Below, in pieces: positions 44,128 to 58,429 of a stretch of 64,000 nucleotides of DNA. The DNA is from Acanthosepion lycidas. Taxonomy: Eukaryota > Mollusca > Cephalopoda > Sepiida > Sepiidae. Location: NCBI GenBank assembly GCA_963932145.1, contig OZ010573.1, forward strand, positions 87,299,826-87,363,825. Direction: 5' to 3'. The notes under the pieces were generated by a model. The model was not told the DNA's origin and searched no databases. It saw only the letters and a list, made by a program, of their open reading frames with translations. The position numbers were made by a program, and so were the translations under genes. Each line of letters starts with the position of its first letter. The stretch's first letter is position 1.

Positions 44128-44130
<3 letters not shown>
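42867..44130. other. Unassigned stretch with a tRNA-like segment
   Basis: On minus at about 43,370-43,450 a tRNA-like segment occurs (GTGGCCTAATCAGTGCAGCA, then TTTCGAGATCGCGTCCCACC); the B-box match is only partial. 43,855-43,925 is a GT-rich degenerate tract. Otherwise nothing recognised. Confidence 0.4.

Positions 44131-44186
<56 letters not shown>
44131..44186. repeat. (TA)n microsatellite
   Basis: Preceded by (TATG)n units at 44,100-44,120. Confidence 0.95.
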
Positions 44187-44189
<3 letters not shown>

Positions 44190-44288
44190 GAATATGTATG
44201 TAAATATAAAATTAAACATTGAAGTCAAGATTTCATGATAAACGCAATCGTCAGGTCCGCCACCTCTGATTGTTGATTTCAATGTCCA

Positions 44289-44289
<1 letters not shown>

Positions 44290-44342
<53 letters not shown>
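44290..44342. repeat. (TA)n at the 3' end of Helitron copy 2
   Basis: Separated from the Helitron CTAG terminus (44,345-44,348 in reverse) by only two bases. Confidence 0.95.
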
Positions 44343-44344
<2 letters not shown>

Positions 44345-44345
<1 letters not shown>

Positions 44346-45110
44346 TAGCAGCATGGCCCGACGTTGCCTGTGCTTGATTTAAAAATCGTACGACTCATAC
44401 AGCAATCGCTATCACTTGACTTAAAATATTTTTGCCCTACCTTTCCTTTAAAGGAGTCCCATTTGCCGTGCTGATGTTGCTACATGCCTTACGTCTTGCC
44501 TATCACACACTGCGAATTTTGTCTAAACTCTATACTAAACATTAAATCTCTTACGAAAAAAAAACTAAACAAAATGAACACAAAACGATCAGGTTTAAAT
44601 AAAAGGACCCGTAACTGGAAAAAACGAATGAAAAAAGAATGTTAGCAACAAATACTTTTTCACACCAAACCCATTTCTGCAGAATCAGAATCAACGTTGA
44701 GTTTAAGCAAGCGAATGAGCCAATTGGAGTAAAGTGCCACGCAGATTTAAATTTGTCCCACTTGTGACGAATGCAGCTATCGATTTTTTTTTTTGCATGC
44801 TAGCATGCTAGTTAACATTCGTGTCAGTCAGCTGTTGGCTCTCACGCTGGCCAATAGCATCTTCCTGTCTATTCGTGGCAGCCAGCTATAGGCTCTCACT
44901 CTGGCCAATACAAAATGGCCACAAACTACGGGAAAACTGCCGTAGAAGTATGAAAAAATCGATTATTTCCACTATCGATGGGAGTTGGGAAATACAAAGT
45001 CGGTCTTGGCCTTCCCGCTAACTTGTAGCATGTGCATGTAAACTTTGGTGCGAATCCGTCGAAATTTGCGGCCGTGCATTCGTTACACTCACACATACAC
45101 GCACATCCTG

Positions 45111-45114
<4 letters not shown>
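44345..45114 (-). mobile_element. Non-autonomous Helitron, copy 2
   Basis: About 770 bp in reverse. The 3' end on plus is CTAGCAGCATGGCCCGACG; the hairpin arms are slightly eroded. The 5' end AAGGCAGGATGTGC lies at 45,114, where the expected TCTAT start has merged into a TA array. The internal blocks (GCATGCTAGTTAACATTCGT, CCAATTGGAGTAAAG and others) match the other three copies in reverse order. No coding capacity. Confidence 0.88.

Positions 45115-45171
<57 letters not shown>
45114..45171. repeat. (TA)n at the 5' end of Helitron copy 2
   Basis: Uninterrupted TA array continuous with the eroded Helitron 5' terminus. Confidence 0.95.
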
Positions 45172-45172
<1 letters not shown>

Positions 45173-45189
45173 CTTCTTATTCTCATTTT

Positions 45190-45520
45190 TTGAATACACC
45201 AATCTGCTTGGCGGATAACCATTCCATTTCGCAGACACCTGCTCAGCTATATTTGTGTTTGTTTAATACTCATATGTTTGTCTTATGACTATTATACATT
45301 AGTTACGTTTTCGGAGATTGAGGGCGTAAACTGTCAAGATTTACACAATCATCGACGGCTTCCGATCAGTTCCGTCTATCCAGTTTCAATTACAAGGCTT
45401 GTATCAACTCGTGATATAGTTTTCAAGAATTTTATAACGATGTCGCTTGCTCTCGGACAAATCGAATACGGTGAGTTTCGAACACGTGTATCATGGTGTT
45501 ACACGCCTATCGTACCTCCC
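45190..45520 (-). mobile_element. SINE-D copy 2, minus
   Basis: The plus strand shows CGCAGACACCTGCTCAGCTA then TTGTGTTTGTTTAATAC, matching 9,647-9,680, and CGGTGAGTTTCGAACACGTG near 45,471, matching the SINE-D B-box region at 9,950-9,975 (GGTGAGATTCGAACCAGGG). About 330 bp; more diverged than the 9.6 kb copy. Confidence 0.6.
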
Positions 45521-45619
45521 CACCCCAACATATTTAAATATATATACATATATGCGTGTGTGAGTATGTAACATACATATCTATCTATCTATTATCAATC
45601 TATCTAAACACGCACACAT

Positions 45620-45621
<2 letters not shown>

Positions 45622-45683
<62 letters not shown>

Positions 45684-45716
45684 TGAGAGAGAGCGAGAGA
45701 GGTAGGCGCGCGCCCG

Positions 45717-45750
<34 letters not shown>
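45622..45750. repeat. (CA)(TA)n(GA)n(CG)(GT)n compound microsatellite
   Basis: Four dinucleotide types follow one another: TA 45,624-45,660, GA 45,661-45,702, a short CGCG, then GT 45,720-45,748. Confidence 0.95.
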
Positions 45751-45751
<1 letters not shown>

Positions 45752-46365
45752 ACGCGGGAAAGAGAGACTGTGTATTTGCCAAGAGAAAGAAGAATGCCAC
45801 AAAGAAAAAAGGCCTATTTTCAACGCGTACATCGATTAGATTTATTTCCAATATAATTTGCCAACGTATCCCAGACTATGACTGGTCGCTTTTCTTTGTG
45901 AACAGAGCCAGTCGAACTCGTCTTTGATATAAAATTTGTGATATGCAATTCAAAGTGCAACACAATTGGACGCTGAAAAGCTATTGATTTTCTATATTAA
46001 TTAAATCGGATTTATATTGAGTCTATTAAAGAACAGACTGTACTGTTCTCACACTAAAATTGCAGACACAGACAAACCAAGCACACAATAATGTCGACAG
46101 AAGTAATGTTCATTATAATGTCAAACAGAGTAATAACAGGTGGAAATATATGTACCGAATTTGATCATTTTGGGGTAAAATAATATTATCGAGTCATATC
46201 TATATTTTGTAGACTGTACGCCATAGAGAACTGCTAGGCAAGCTTAACATATCTGAGAATGATATTAAAATAATGCAGAAGGGAGCAAATCGTACGCATG
46301 CGCATAGAAAATAAATTCAGTATATACGCATAAATGGACAGCGGCGTAAGATAAGGATGTCTTCT
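45751..46365. other. Unassigned stretch
   Basis: Nothing recognised; decayed LINE-alpha sequence may start before 46,370. Confidence 0.45.
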
Positions 46366-47010
46366 CACTGAAATTATTCTACCAATACAGTGAACCACAC
46401 CTGAGAGTTCCACCAGAAATCGTTATCTCGGTGGTCACGGTCTTGACACTATAATATATGCAGATGGTAGTTCCTCAAGAAGGTAGTGAAGGAAAGCGAG
46501 AAGGGATTAATTATGAATGGTAAGAAAACAGAATGGTTGGCTGACAGCGGAGCAAACAGCACGGAATGCGAATTAAAAACTGGAAATATCAAAATTCAGT
46601 ACAAAATTTTAAGTATTTAGGATGTGTTTTAACAGACGACGGAATGTGACACTGATATCCGAATGTGAATTAGGATATTGAAAGATGCCTTCCAAAAGGT
46701 ACTCGAAGTATTAACAGAAACAAATTCATTAAAAACAGAGAAAATATCAATATTACGCAATATCTGTTTTCCTCTATGGTGGCGATTTCTGAACAATATC
46801 ATCACAGATTAAGAAGAAACTTGATGTAACAGAAATATGTTTCTAGAGAAGGATGCTGAACATACAATGGATTTAACAGGTGAGTAACGACGAAGTTATA
46901 GAAAAAAACAAACAAAAATGACCATTAGACGGAGCATTAGAAAGAGACAGTTGAAATATCTAGGACGCATAATGAGGGAAAACATAAAAAACATAGAAAG
47001 AGAGAGAGAG
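46366..47010 (+). pseudogene. LINE-alpha fragment including the RT active-site region
   Basis: Extends further 5' than most copies: TIIYADGSS (46,450-46,477; the RT motif YADD, here YADG), then GLIMNGKKTEWLADS-like (46,500-46,545), CELKTGNIKIQ, KYLGCVLTDDG (46,607-46,640), RNISLKTEK-like, the VFLYGGDF-type region (46,765-46,790) and RSIRKRQLKYLGRIMRENI (46,930-46,990). Many frame breaks. It ends in GA-rich sequence at 46,998-47,035. Confidence 0.85.
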
Positions 47011-47305
47011 AGAGAAAGAAAGAGAGAGAGAGATTTAAAAAGAGATAATCGCATATTCTAAGTCACAACATTATCATTGATAACTATCTCCTTCAATTTG
47101 TAGACCCTAGCTATTATATTCTTAATACTGGGTGTAATGCAAAAAATATGACTGATAAAATCAGCTAATAACTATTTATAATTATTAATACTGGAATTCA
47201 AGCATGCAATTACAAGTAATCTTTAACAATATTCTAAATTTTGAAATCATATTTATTTTTGGCATATGAATTTTTTAAAACAGTTTCTAAATTTTTGATT
47301 GTTGA

Positions 47306-48415
47306 TGGCCCAGTACAAAATCCTTCTCTTTGTAGAATGAAGTTTTCAAGGACAAAATATATATGGTCCCCAACACTTTTAAGTGGTAATTCGAGTGGGA
47401 CTTACTAAGAATTAAAACACTTCGTCGTAACAAATATTTGGCAATTATGAAACCTGATAAAGACTCAAATGTTTTCATTCTTCATTATCAAGATTATTTA
47501 AACAAGTGGATGACTTTTCTTAGGGATTCTTCTAAATTTGTCCAGTTAGGCCCAATACATAATTTTGATTTTACATTATCTATTGAGGCTAAGTTTCAAA
47601 AACGTAGGTTAAAAGTGGAATTTTTCCAACTGACATTTCAAATTTAATTAGACCCTTGTGTTCTATTCATCCCCCTTTACATGGTTTACCCAAAACGCAT
47701 AAGGTTGAGGTTCCCGTGAGACCTATTTTGCCCATGATAGCGTCTTCTCAACATGGTGTGGCGAAATCGCTTACAACCCTTTTATACAGACAGTTTTGGA
47801 GTAGCATAAGTCTTCTTTTATTAAAGATTCGTTTGAATTTTCTACTTTATACGTTATCCATCGACTGACAAATTTATATGTTCCTATATTTCCAGCCTTT
47901 TTATCTGTGGCCCTCTCGCTGAGACATTTGATATATGTGCTGATGCCTTATATCGTAGTCACTTTCTGCCTCCTGTTATTCGCGAGGATGTCTTTGTCAA
48001 ACTGATGAAATTTACCAAATTTTAATTTGTCGGTTGAATTTAATTTCGACGGTGTCATATACAGGCAAATTGATGATGTTTCAACGGGTTCCGCTTTGGG
48101 ACTCATTTTAGCTAACGTTTATGTAGGACTCCATGAAGAGGCATAATATTTCGTAGATTTCGAGAACGACTTAAAGACTGGATGTCAGAATAAAACATGT
48201 ACCAACAAAAATCCGAAATCAATAGTCAGATATTATGACCAAAAAATACGGGTTTCTATCGCGGATCACCTAATAAATAACCATAATTGTGCCGCTAATT
48301 TCAATGTGAACTCATTTATATTCTCAGTGAGTCCCACTCGAATTACCACTTAAAAGGTGTTGGAGGCCATGTATATTTTGTGCTTGTATAAACCGAAGGA
48401 TTTTGTACTGGGTCT
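47306..48415 (+). mobile_element. Penelope-like element fragment with inverted flanking repeats
   Basis: Plus-strand pieces match Penelope-like reverse transcriptases: KPDKDSNVFILHYQDYL (47,450-47,500), FQKRRLKVEFF (47,597-47,630), HGLPKTHKVEVPVRPI (47,680-47,727), SSLFICGPLAETFDICADAL (47,890-47,950), and a VSTGSALGLILANV-like region near 48,080-48,120. The body is bracketed by inverted repeats: 47,306-47,407 (CCCAGTACAAAATCCTTC ... AATTCGAGTGGGACTTACT) and 48,329-48,415 in reverse. Penelope-like elements commonly carry such inverted copies of their terminal repeat. No GIY-YIG endonuclease domain is visible. Broken, several disruptions. Confidence 0.87.
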
Positions 48416-48495
48416 CCAATTAATTTCCATTTAAGTATATTTCCCATACATATTGTCCAACTCTTTTTATTGATAATTCCGTATTTCTTAACCTC

Positions 48496-48612
48496 GATTC
48501 GAAAACGGTTAGCTACCTCTTTTTTCAGTATTTATTTTTTACTTATTATCATGAGTGATAATGAATAAAAAATAAATCTCTTTTCATGGCGGTCATTACA
48601 TTTTGTACCAAT

Positions 48613-48665
<53 letters not shown>

Positions 48666-48688
48666 TAAATGTTATATATTCCCATATA

Positions 48689-48786
<98 letters not shown>

Positions 48787-49067
48787 CTATGGACACTGAA
48801 AGACAAATAATGAAAATTAAAATAAAATATATGTAAAACATTTAGGACTACCGTCCCAAGTTTGGAGACGTTTAATAAGTTATGGGTAGAAGCCTGTAAT
48901 AAATAACCGATTTTTATAAAGGTGTTATATTATATTTCTGCTTGTCCCTCACTTATTTGCTTAGGACGACGTGCCAATACCTTATAAATAATACACTCGT
49001 TTTGATCGTGTGGAAAGACGGAAAAGCCATATCAAAAAGGCTACTTAGATTCAGTAAGAAAATGAAA
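48496..49067. repeat. Long tandem repeat downstream of the Penelope-like element, unit 1
   Basis: Begins GATTCGAAAACGGTTAG; contains TTTTCATGGCGGTCATTACA, a TA array (48,617-48,660 and 48,685-48,782), GGACTACCGTCCCAAGTTTG, AAGGTGTTATATTATATTTC and GGCTACTTAGATTCAGTAAG. No coding frame. Confidence 0.85.
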
Positions 49068-49185
49068 CCGGTTCGAAACCGGTTAAGTCCTCTTTTTTCA
49101 GTATTTATTTTTTACTTATTATCATGAGTGGTAATGAATAAAAAATAAATCTCTTTTCATGGCGGCCATTACATTTTGTACCAAT

Positions 49186-49267
<82 letters not shown>

Positions 49268-49552
49268 CTATGGACATCGAAAGACAAATAATGAAAATTA
49301 AAATAAAATATATGTAAAACATTTAGGACTACCGTCCCAAGTTTGGAGACGTTTAATAAGTTATGGGTAGAAGCCTGTAATAAATAACCGATTTTTATAA
49401 AGGTGTTATATTATATTTCTGCTTGTCCCTCACTTATTTGCTTAGGAAGATGTGTCAATACCTTATAAATAATACACTCGTTTTGATCGTGTGGAAAGAC
49501 GGAAAAGCCATATCAAAAAGGCTACTTAGATTCAGTAAGAAAATGAAAGAAA
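49068..49552. repeat. Long tandem repeat, unit 2
   Basis: A near-identical copy of unit 1 apart from the length of the TA array (49,189-49,264) and a handful of substitutions; the offset is 573 bp before the array and about 481 bp after it. The very low divergence implies a recent duplication or gene conversion. Confidence 0.9.
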
Positions 49553-49668
49553 GACAACATTTACCATTTCAGTAAAGCACACGTTAAACATATAAAAATT
49601 TTATCGCTTCTTCTGTCTTTCCGTCTTTCTTTCCTTCATTTTCTCACTGAATCTAAGTAGCCTTGCTG
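49526..49668. repeat. Inverted repeat at the end of tandem unit 2
   Basis: AGGCTACTTAGATTCAGTAA (49,529 onwards) recurs inverted at about 49,637-49,663 (CACTGAATCTAAGTAGCC), together with GAAAGAAAGAC / GTCTTTCTTTC. A foldback with a loop of about 70 bp, so the terminal repeat has direct and inverted copies. Confidence 0.8.
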
Positions 49669-50952
49669 GTTATTTAAGGTTGTATTTTTATTATATTTGA
49701 GTCTATAAGAATTTACTAAGTTTGTGGATAGATAAATGCTTGAGTCTATAAGAAATACTTGTGGTTTCTGTTCGAATCTAGAATCCTTTACTGCATTCCA
49801 AAATAAGTAATATGTGATGTTTATACTTAAACCCATAGGTAAAAGCTGGTTCTTTTTGTTTGAGCCTATAGGTAATTATGGTTTACATTTAAGTAAATCT
49901 TTATATTCCGGTAAATAGAAGATGGGTAAATATTGGTTGCTTAAGTTTTGCTTCTACAGGTAAGTGTTAGTAGTCTATATTTGAATCTATAAGCATTAAA
50001 TTGATTCGTGGATTAATTGATTTGCGAATTTATATTTTGGGTCTATATGCATTTACTTCGGAGATGGTCCTATCTACTTTGTGAACATACACAACTGCAT
50101 AGGATAAAATCAGAGTATTGTACGCTGTTTTAACGGGAAAAGGTAGGAGAAGCTCTACACGTGTGTCAAACTAAGGTTGACAGTAAATATCGATGAGTTA
50201 GAATAAACGGATGTAGAATAAGCGAAAAATAAAAACAACTTACGAATAATGGAAGAAAGAATAAATTAGTTTCCCGCTCAAAAATGTGATAGGTCTGAGA
50301 AGCAACAGATGCAACGTTAAAAGTGACATAAAAATAATAAAAAAAAATATACAAGATCGAGAAACCGAGAAATATTTACATGATAAGGAATAAATGTCAG
50401 TAAAGAAATAGAAAAATGGTGGTTAATGAATTCTGAAATCATTCAAAGAAATTGAGAGAAGGATGAAAGGGAAAATGACGAGAAAAACCTTGACACGGAA
50501 AAAAAAAAAAAAAACTTGGAGCAACGAAGCGATATTTTTGATAAGTAGTGAATTGCAATCAACTCTTTCGGCTAATCGGGAAACAATTGAGAAGAATTGC
50601 TCGATTTTTATCAAATTAAGAACGGGAAACATGCACGTGGTTCTTTTTGTGCGTATGTAAAGACATAAATGCCTGCAAGCAATTGTACGATGCCCGCTTC
50701 CATAGATCATAATATCTGTACGCATTCGTATTTGTTCATATAAAAAAAAGAGACGCGTCTATAGATGCGTTCATGAACTTGAAAGAGTAAGATAAATGTA
50801 TGTAGATAAATGTACTTATATAAACATACATTAACACACACACAGACAGACATACACACGTACACAAACACACGGACACAGACACACACACACACATATA
50901 TGGAGGTGTAAAATTTCAGATATAACTAAAATATATTTGTAAAAAGAGAATA

Positions 50953-50955
<3 letters not shown>
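49669..50955. other. Unassigned stretch; CA-rich tract
   Basis: 49,670-50,060 repeats a loose motif, GAGTCTATAAGnATTTACT (about 49,699, 49,741, 49,861 and 49,981), a diverged tandem of unknown origin. 50,830-50,895 is CA-rich. No gene recognised. Confidence 0.45.

Positions 50956-50995
<40 letters not shown>
50956..50995. repeat. (TA)n microsatellite
   Basis: About 20 TA units. Confidence 0.95.
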
Positions 50996-50997
<2 letters not shown>

Positions 50998-51363
50998 CTT
51001 CTTTTCTCCTCAGTAATTTTATAGTTGTAAACTTGATAGCGAATAAATGTTAAATTTTGGTTTTGTAATTAGCAGTTTTAAATTTTAATATTAAGTTTTA
51101 TCATATAATTTAGTAATTATTCGTTGGAATAAATTATTTTTTAATACTAAACATCTGAATAGATATTATAACATGACTTCGTTATCGAGCTTTTTGAATT
51201 TTTCTGTAATTGTGTTCTGATTGGTCCACCTAGCCTTTGTAACAACGTTTTCCCCTTGCGTAGAATATTAATTAATTTGAAACTTTTAAAACCATTTATT
51301 TTACATTCAACGTCATCACTTGATAAGACACCGAAGGTGTTGAAACAAAATGGCTATTTTTGT
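50996..51363. other. Unassigned AT-rich stretch
   Basis: CACCGAAGGTGTTGAAAC (51,331) could be part of the same unit as the palindrome that follows. Nothing else seen. Confidence 0.45.

Positions 51364-53446
<2,083 letters not shown>

Positions 53447-53514
<68 letters not shown>
53447..53514. repeat. (TA)n microsatellite upstream of repeat G
   Basis: About 34 TA units. Confidence 0.95.
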
Positions 53515-53517
<3 letters not shown>

Positions 53518-53520
53518 AAT

Positions 53521-53722
53521 GGTTATGTCCCAGTCCTTATAAATAGGTTGGACACTGTTGTAAGTGGGGGTAATATGCTGTCTAATTATTCCACCGATAG
53601 GTTTATCTCCTTCACGCCGCTGGCGAGTATTATATTTTGGCTGATGTTTTAATGATTATCATTTCCTTTACAGCCTCTGTTTTGATTAGTCCTCATTCAG
53701 AAACCATTTCTAGGCTACAACA
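53521..53722 (+). mobile_element. Repeat G, uninterrupted copy
   Basis: TTATAAATAGGTTGGACACT, then GTAATATGCTGTCTAATTAT (the site occupied by repeat H at 1.5 kb), then TTCACGCCGCTGGCGAGTAT, ending CTAGGCTACAAC. About 200 bp. It lies between a TA array and Helitron copy 3. Confidence 0.75.
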
Positions 53723-53731
53723 ATATATCTA

Positions 53732-54625
<894 letters not shown>

Positions 54626-55117
54626 GTGTATTTGGGAAGCAATTCCACTTTTATGCAAGTTTCGTTGAAAACTACTGACGAGGAATGGTGTTTGAGGTTT
54701 TATATTACTCATGTGTTCCTATTTTTTTTTCTTTTCAAGAAATATACTGTATACAAATTGGCCGAATATTTTCTTAGCCCTTTCGACCAATATCAAGGAT
54801 GAATTTTACTTTTAAATGAATATATGGAATGTTTTATGTATGTATCTAGAGTTATAGGAATTATTTATTTTTCCGTCACAGTCAGCATATTGCGGTCTTC
54901 TTCATAGTTGATATTATTGAGGGTTGGCTTTTTCTTTTTTTATTAATAAGGCTTCCATTATTTTTACCCTTTTTGTAAAGGTAGATGATGGCATTATATT
55001 TTGTATTATCAAGGAGCAACGAGAATGTTGCGGATAGTGTTTGGTAGGTCTCCATATGTATTTAAATGAGACCTATGGCCAGAGTGATGTAACGTGAATC
55101 TTCTTGTTAAACATGTA
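54626..55117. other. Unassigned stretch
   Basis: Nothing recognised. Confidence 0.5.
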
Positions 55118-55197
55118 TTAGGTTGGTGCAAAAAAATATATCGTTTTTTGACGTTAAAAAATACGTCAAAAACGATATTATTTTTGCACCAAGCTAA
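55118..55197. mobile_element. Mariner-derived MITE, copy 4 (80 bp)
   Basis: TTAGGTTGGTGCAAAAAAAT ... TTTTTGCACCAAGCTAA; the shortest copy, folding completely through TTTTTTGACGT/ACGTCAAAAA. It is the same length as human MADE1. Confidence 0.92.
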
Positions 55198-55399
55198 TAG
55201 TATATCCAATATAATTATTTGCAAATATGTATTGGTCATGAACAGAGCTCCTGAAGGGACGTGTAAATTCGTAAATAATATTGGTTCTCTGTTGGGAGAT
55301 TTTGCAGGTGAAATATTATTTTTGATGATGAGGTTATGGTTTTAAATTTTTATAATAAATAATTAATTTTTTTGTATATTTGGTTATGCATCAGACATT

Positions 55400-55560
55400 A
55401 ATAATGCAGAGACGCTTCATCGACGCGTTATGGGGTCCTACGATAGCATTCGACACCAAGTGGGAGTATTTGAAAGTCAGTCAACGATTCGATGGCTGCA
55501 TGCGTGTGTAGAAGCAAGCGGAAGACGTTTTGAAGATTTGTTAGGAGTTCCTTTGTAACG
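55400..55560 (+). pseudogene. Possible transposase C-terminal fragment
   Basis: An open frame from about 55,405 ends at TAA (55,556-55,558): AETLHRRVMGSYDSIRHQVG, then STIRWLHACVEASGRRFEDL. The closing motif resembles the RxxACIxxNGxHFEHLL ending of several mariner-group transposases. No catalytic block is visible, so the call rests on about 50 residues. Confidence 0.4.
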
Positions 55561-56436
55561 ATGACTTTTTGAACACATATTTATATGGATATTTTAACTT
55601 ATTTTGGTGTAAGGGACCCAACCCAAAGTTTGTAAATGTTTGTTTGATACATCTTCTATATGTATGTAATCATCTTGAAGGTCATGCTAACAACCAGAAA
55701 CATCTTCCTGCCAACAATATTAGTTTATTTGCAGCGAGGTTTGCAGATCATCATCTGGACTGAAAATGCACATAGTTGTACGCAGGGGAGTTTTACGTTA
55801 TGCAGATTCAATCAACCCAATCAAGAATACAGATTTATCGGTCATATATGTATAATAGCTACGCAATCGAATGATCGTCTCAAGAGTCATATTAGGGGAC
55901 GTGGATGCCGAAAAGAGACGGAAGCCTGATATGTCCCGGAAAGGGTTATATTTGAACGAAGTAGCTAAGTGGTTTTGTCTACAATAACCAAGTAGAATAC
56001 GTTAGCAATATTCGACTGGTACGCGTCGTAGTCGCAGGTAAGAAGTGTAGATCAATGCCGAAGTCCAATGGGCGTGGTTATAGACTTAGCTCTCAGACTA
56101 AGGCTCTTTGACTCTCCTACCCGTCCATCGGTATTTATGACGGACACCAGCCTATCATATTCCAGTGAGGGGGAACACAGGTGTATGCATATTCCATTAT
56201 ATTAGAGCCATTACAGTAATGCAAAGTTTTAGAAGGCAACTCTCACCTGAGAAAGGTGTGGCAATCACCATGTATGCCTGTGTGTGCGTGTGTGTAAAAC
56301 CATATAAGAGAAAGATTAAACCATCTTAATATACTTGAAATAAGAATCAAATTAAGAGACTTAGCATCTCTTGACCACGAGAGAAATTAAATATTAGTGG
56401 TATAAAAATGCAAGTAATGCGGATTATTATCATTAT
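55561..56436. other. Unassigned stretch
   Basis: Overlapping frames at 55,569-55,763 and 55,660-55,929 are unrecognised. Nothing else seen. Confidence 0.45.
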
Positions 56437-56441
56437 GTTGT

Positions 56442-56473
<32 letters not shown>

Positions 56474-56475
56474 CC
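56437..56475. repeat. (GAT)n microsatellite
   Basis: About eleven GAT units after TTGTTGTTGAT. Confidence 0.93.
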
Positions 56476-56529
56476 GACGATGATCATCTCTCAAGTGTGG
56501 ATAATCGGTTCATAATTAGATATATGGTA

Positions 56530-56770
56530 GTGTTATTGTAAATTAACCGCGCACGTATAGACTCTTCCAGCTATAAATAGGAGATGTACTGCCTTTTGAG
56601 AGATGGAAGTTTCCAGCAGTCAGTTCTGAGAGTCGCACCGAACATTCTTGCTGTATCACTCTCGTTTGTATATGTCTGACTGTTTCTGTTAATATGTTTG
56701 TTTAACTCAGTCCCTCTCTTTGTGTCTTTACTTCTGGCCACAAAAAGTAGTTATGGAAGAGTTGTTCCCA
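56530..56770 (+). promoter_or_regulatory. TATA-box region resembling a solo LTR
   Basis: CTATAAATAGGAGATGTACT (TATA box at about 56,571) is followed about 45-60 bp downstream by an initiator-like AGTCAGTTCTGAGAG, then a T-rich leader. The spacing and composition resemble the U3-R junction of an LTR retrotransposon. Clear TG...CA ends and a target duplication are not established, and no internal retroelement coding sequence lies next to it. Alternatives: an isolated promoter-like sequence or chance. Confidence 0.3.
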
Positions 56771-57405
56771 AAACTGCTCACTCGCTTTTCTCACCGTTAA
56801 TCATCGTGGCATAGCAATAACGAGATATTTTTTTTTCTAAATTATCTAACAATAGAACATTCCAAACGCATTAGCGAAATTCAAATATTAGGATATTATG
56901 AAAACTGGTGATAATATTTTTCAGCGCCATAAATAATAATAATATTAATAACAGGAAAAATCACAATTGCTCATACATTTCAAGAATTAAACTAAAGAAT
57001 ATTACAAAGGAAAGGATGTGGTCAGGGTGGTGAACAGATAATTCAAAACGGGAAAATGAATGAATGAATTAATTAGTACTAATTATTTAGATCAAGAACA
57101 AGATATAAGAAAATAAAAAAAATGCAGATTAAATGAGAATAGGAATAATAACAGTCAATCATATGACGCAACTGATGCCATATACGACATATTTTTAAAA
57201 AATATTTATAAACATTGTATGCTACTTTTATTCTCAGCATTCACCATCATAGGATATAAATTTACCTCAAACGGTTTCTTTTATCATGTTCGAATCCATA
57301 ATGATATTTATTCAAATAAGAACATTATTATTATATTTTTTACCTTTTTATTACTAGCTGATCTCATGCCTAAATGTCAGATTAAGAGCGGAGCCTGAAA
57401 TATCC
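56771..57405. other. Unassigned AT-rich stretch
   Basis: Nothing recognised. Confidence 0.5.
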
Positions 57406-57409
57406 AAAG

Positions 57410-57556
57410 CCATGGCACGTGGAATTAGGACAATCTATTCCCCGGACTAATAAAAGAGTTTGGTTCACAATTCCTACGTATAATACCTGAAGAATACTGG
57501 CGCGTACAACGGCTGAAACGTTGTGAATATGATGAAAACAGTTCGACCAATATGAA
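57410..57556 (+). mobile_element. SINE-C body, plus
   Basis: CATGGCACGTGGAATTAGGA, CTGAAGAATACTGGCGCGTA, CGGCTGAAACGTTGTGAATA, then GACCAATATGAATAGTGTGG. Head absent; more diverged than the 19.3 kb copy. Confidence 0.72.
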
Positions 57557-57559
57557 TAG

Positions 57560-57795
57560 TGTGGATATTATTTTATTTCCTTTCATTTCTGGTGTGTACT
57601 CATTTCTTTCCGGGTCCCGACTAGAGATCTAGGTCATAAATGGCATCATGATATTTTCAACAAAATCAATTTAAACACACACACACACACACACATATTT
57701 TACATAGATAAAGCCCTTCGCATGGTGTGGGCTGTAGTGGTGAAAACAATTTGTTTTTATATTTCTTTAAGGCATGGGCTAACATGAATCCTTAC
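57560..57795 (-). mobile_element. Repeat F copy 2
   Basis: Left end (its 3' tail in reverse) TATTATTTTATTTCCTTTCA, then CATTTCTTTCCGGGTCCCGA and AGAGATCTAGG. An inner CA run is at 57,674-57,693. The right end TTTATATTTCTTTAAGGCAT matches TTTGGTATTTCTTTAAGCCA of the 58.1 kb copy. Confidence 0.68.
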
Positions 57796-58080
57796 AATAA
57801 ATCTATTGGAATCTTTTCCAATGAATCCGACTACAAGAGGAATTGTTGATGTTCTCATGTGCCAGATTTTTTAGATTTCGATTTCAAGGTCCTTGTAATT
57901 TGATAGCTTTTAAAAATCCTCAAAAATACATTGCAGTCTGCAGTGATTGTGATAAGGAGGCATTTTTTTTTTATTGCGGTCTCTAATAACGATGATTAGC
58001 TTTCATTGTTCTGCCTGTGTGTATTGTGGAATTCCATGAAATTGTTACTGGTTCTAACTGTGTAAGCAGGTCTGGGTGGT

Positions 58081-58085
58081 GTTCA

Positions 58086-58120
<35 letters not shown>

Positions 58121-58138
58121 TTATTATTATTATTATTT
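58081..58138. repeat. (CTA)n(TTA)n trinucleotide array, probable tail of repeat F
   Basis: CTA units then TTA units ending directly at the left boundary of repeat F copy 3; read on minus this is an (AAT)n(TAG)n tail. Confidence 0.9.
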
Positions 58139-58360
58139 CTTTTGATTTATGTTTTATATCCTTTTATTTCCGGGTACCAACCAACAAACTATGGTCGGAA
58201 ATGATATAATGTCATTTTCCCCTGAACATTTTTGTAAAAACATATAAAAATAAAAATAACACAACCGGAGGGCACACGATTTTTGCATAAACAATATCTT
58301 CATATATTGTGAGCTGTGCTTGTGAGTATTTTGGTATTTCTTTAAGCCATTGTCTTCCAA
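58139..58360 (-). mobile_element. Repeat F copy 3, uninterrupted
   Basis: TTTATTTCCGGGTACCAACC, GGTCGGAAATGATATAATGT, CATTTTCCCCTGAACATTTT, GAGGGCACACGATTTTTGC, then GGTATTTCTTTAAGCCATTG. It provides the undisturbed order against which the repeat E insertion at 35.4 kb is recognised. Confidence 0.72.
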
Positions 58361-58429
58361 TGGATACTATCACCGAGTCTATCACACCCTTCTAGGGAGA
58401 GTAGTAAAATTATAAAAACGGACAAGCCA

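Noticed and set aside
56530-56770. Complete LTR retrotransposon
   Set aside because: Only a TATA/initiator-like region is seen; no paired terminal repeat and no internal coding sequence were found nearby.
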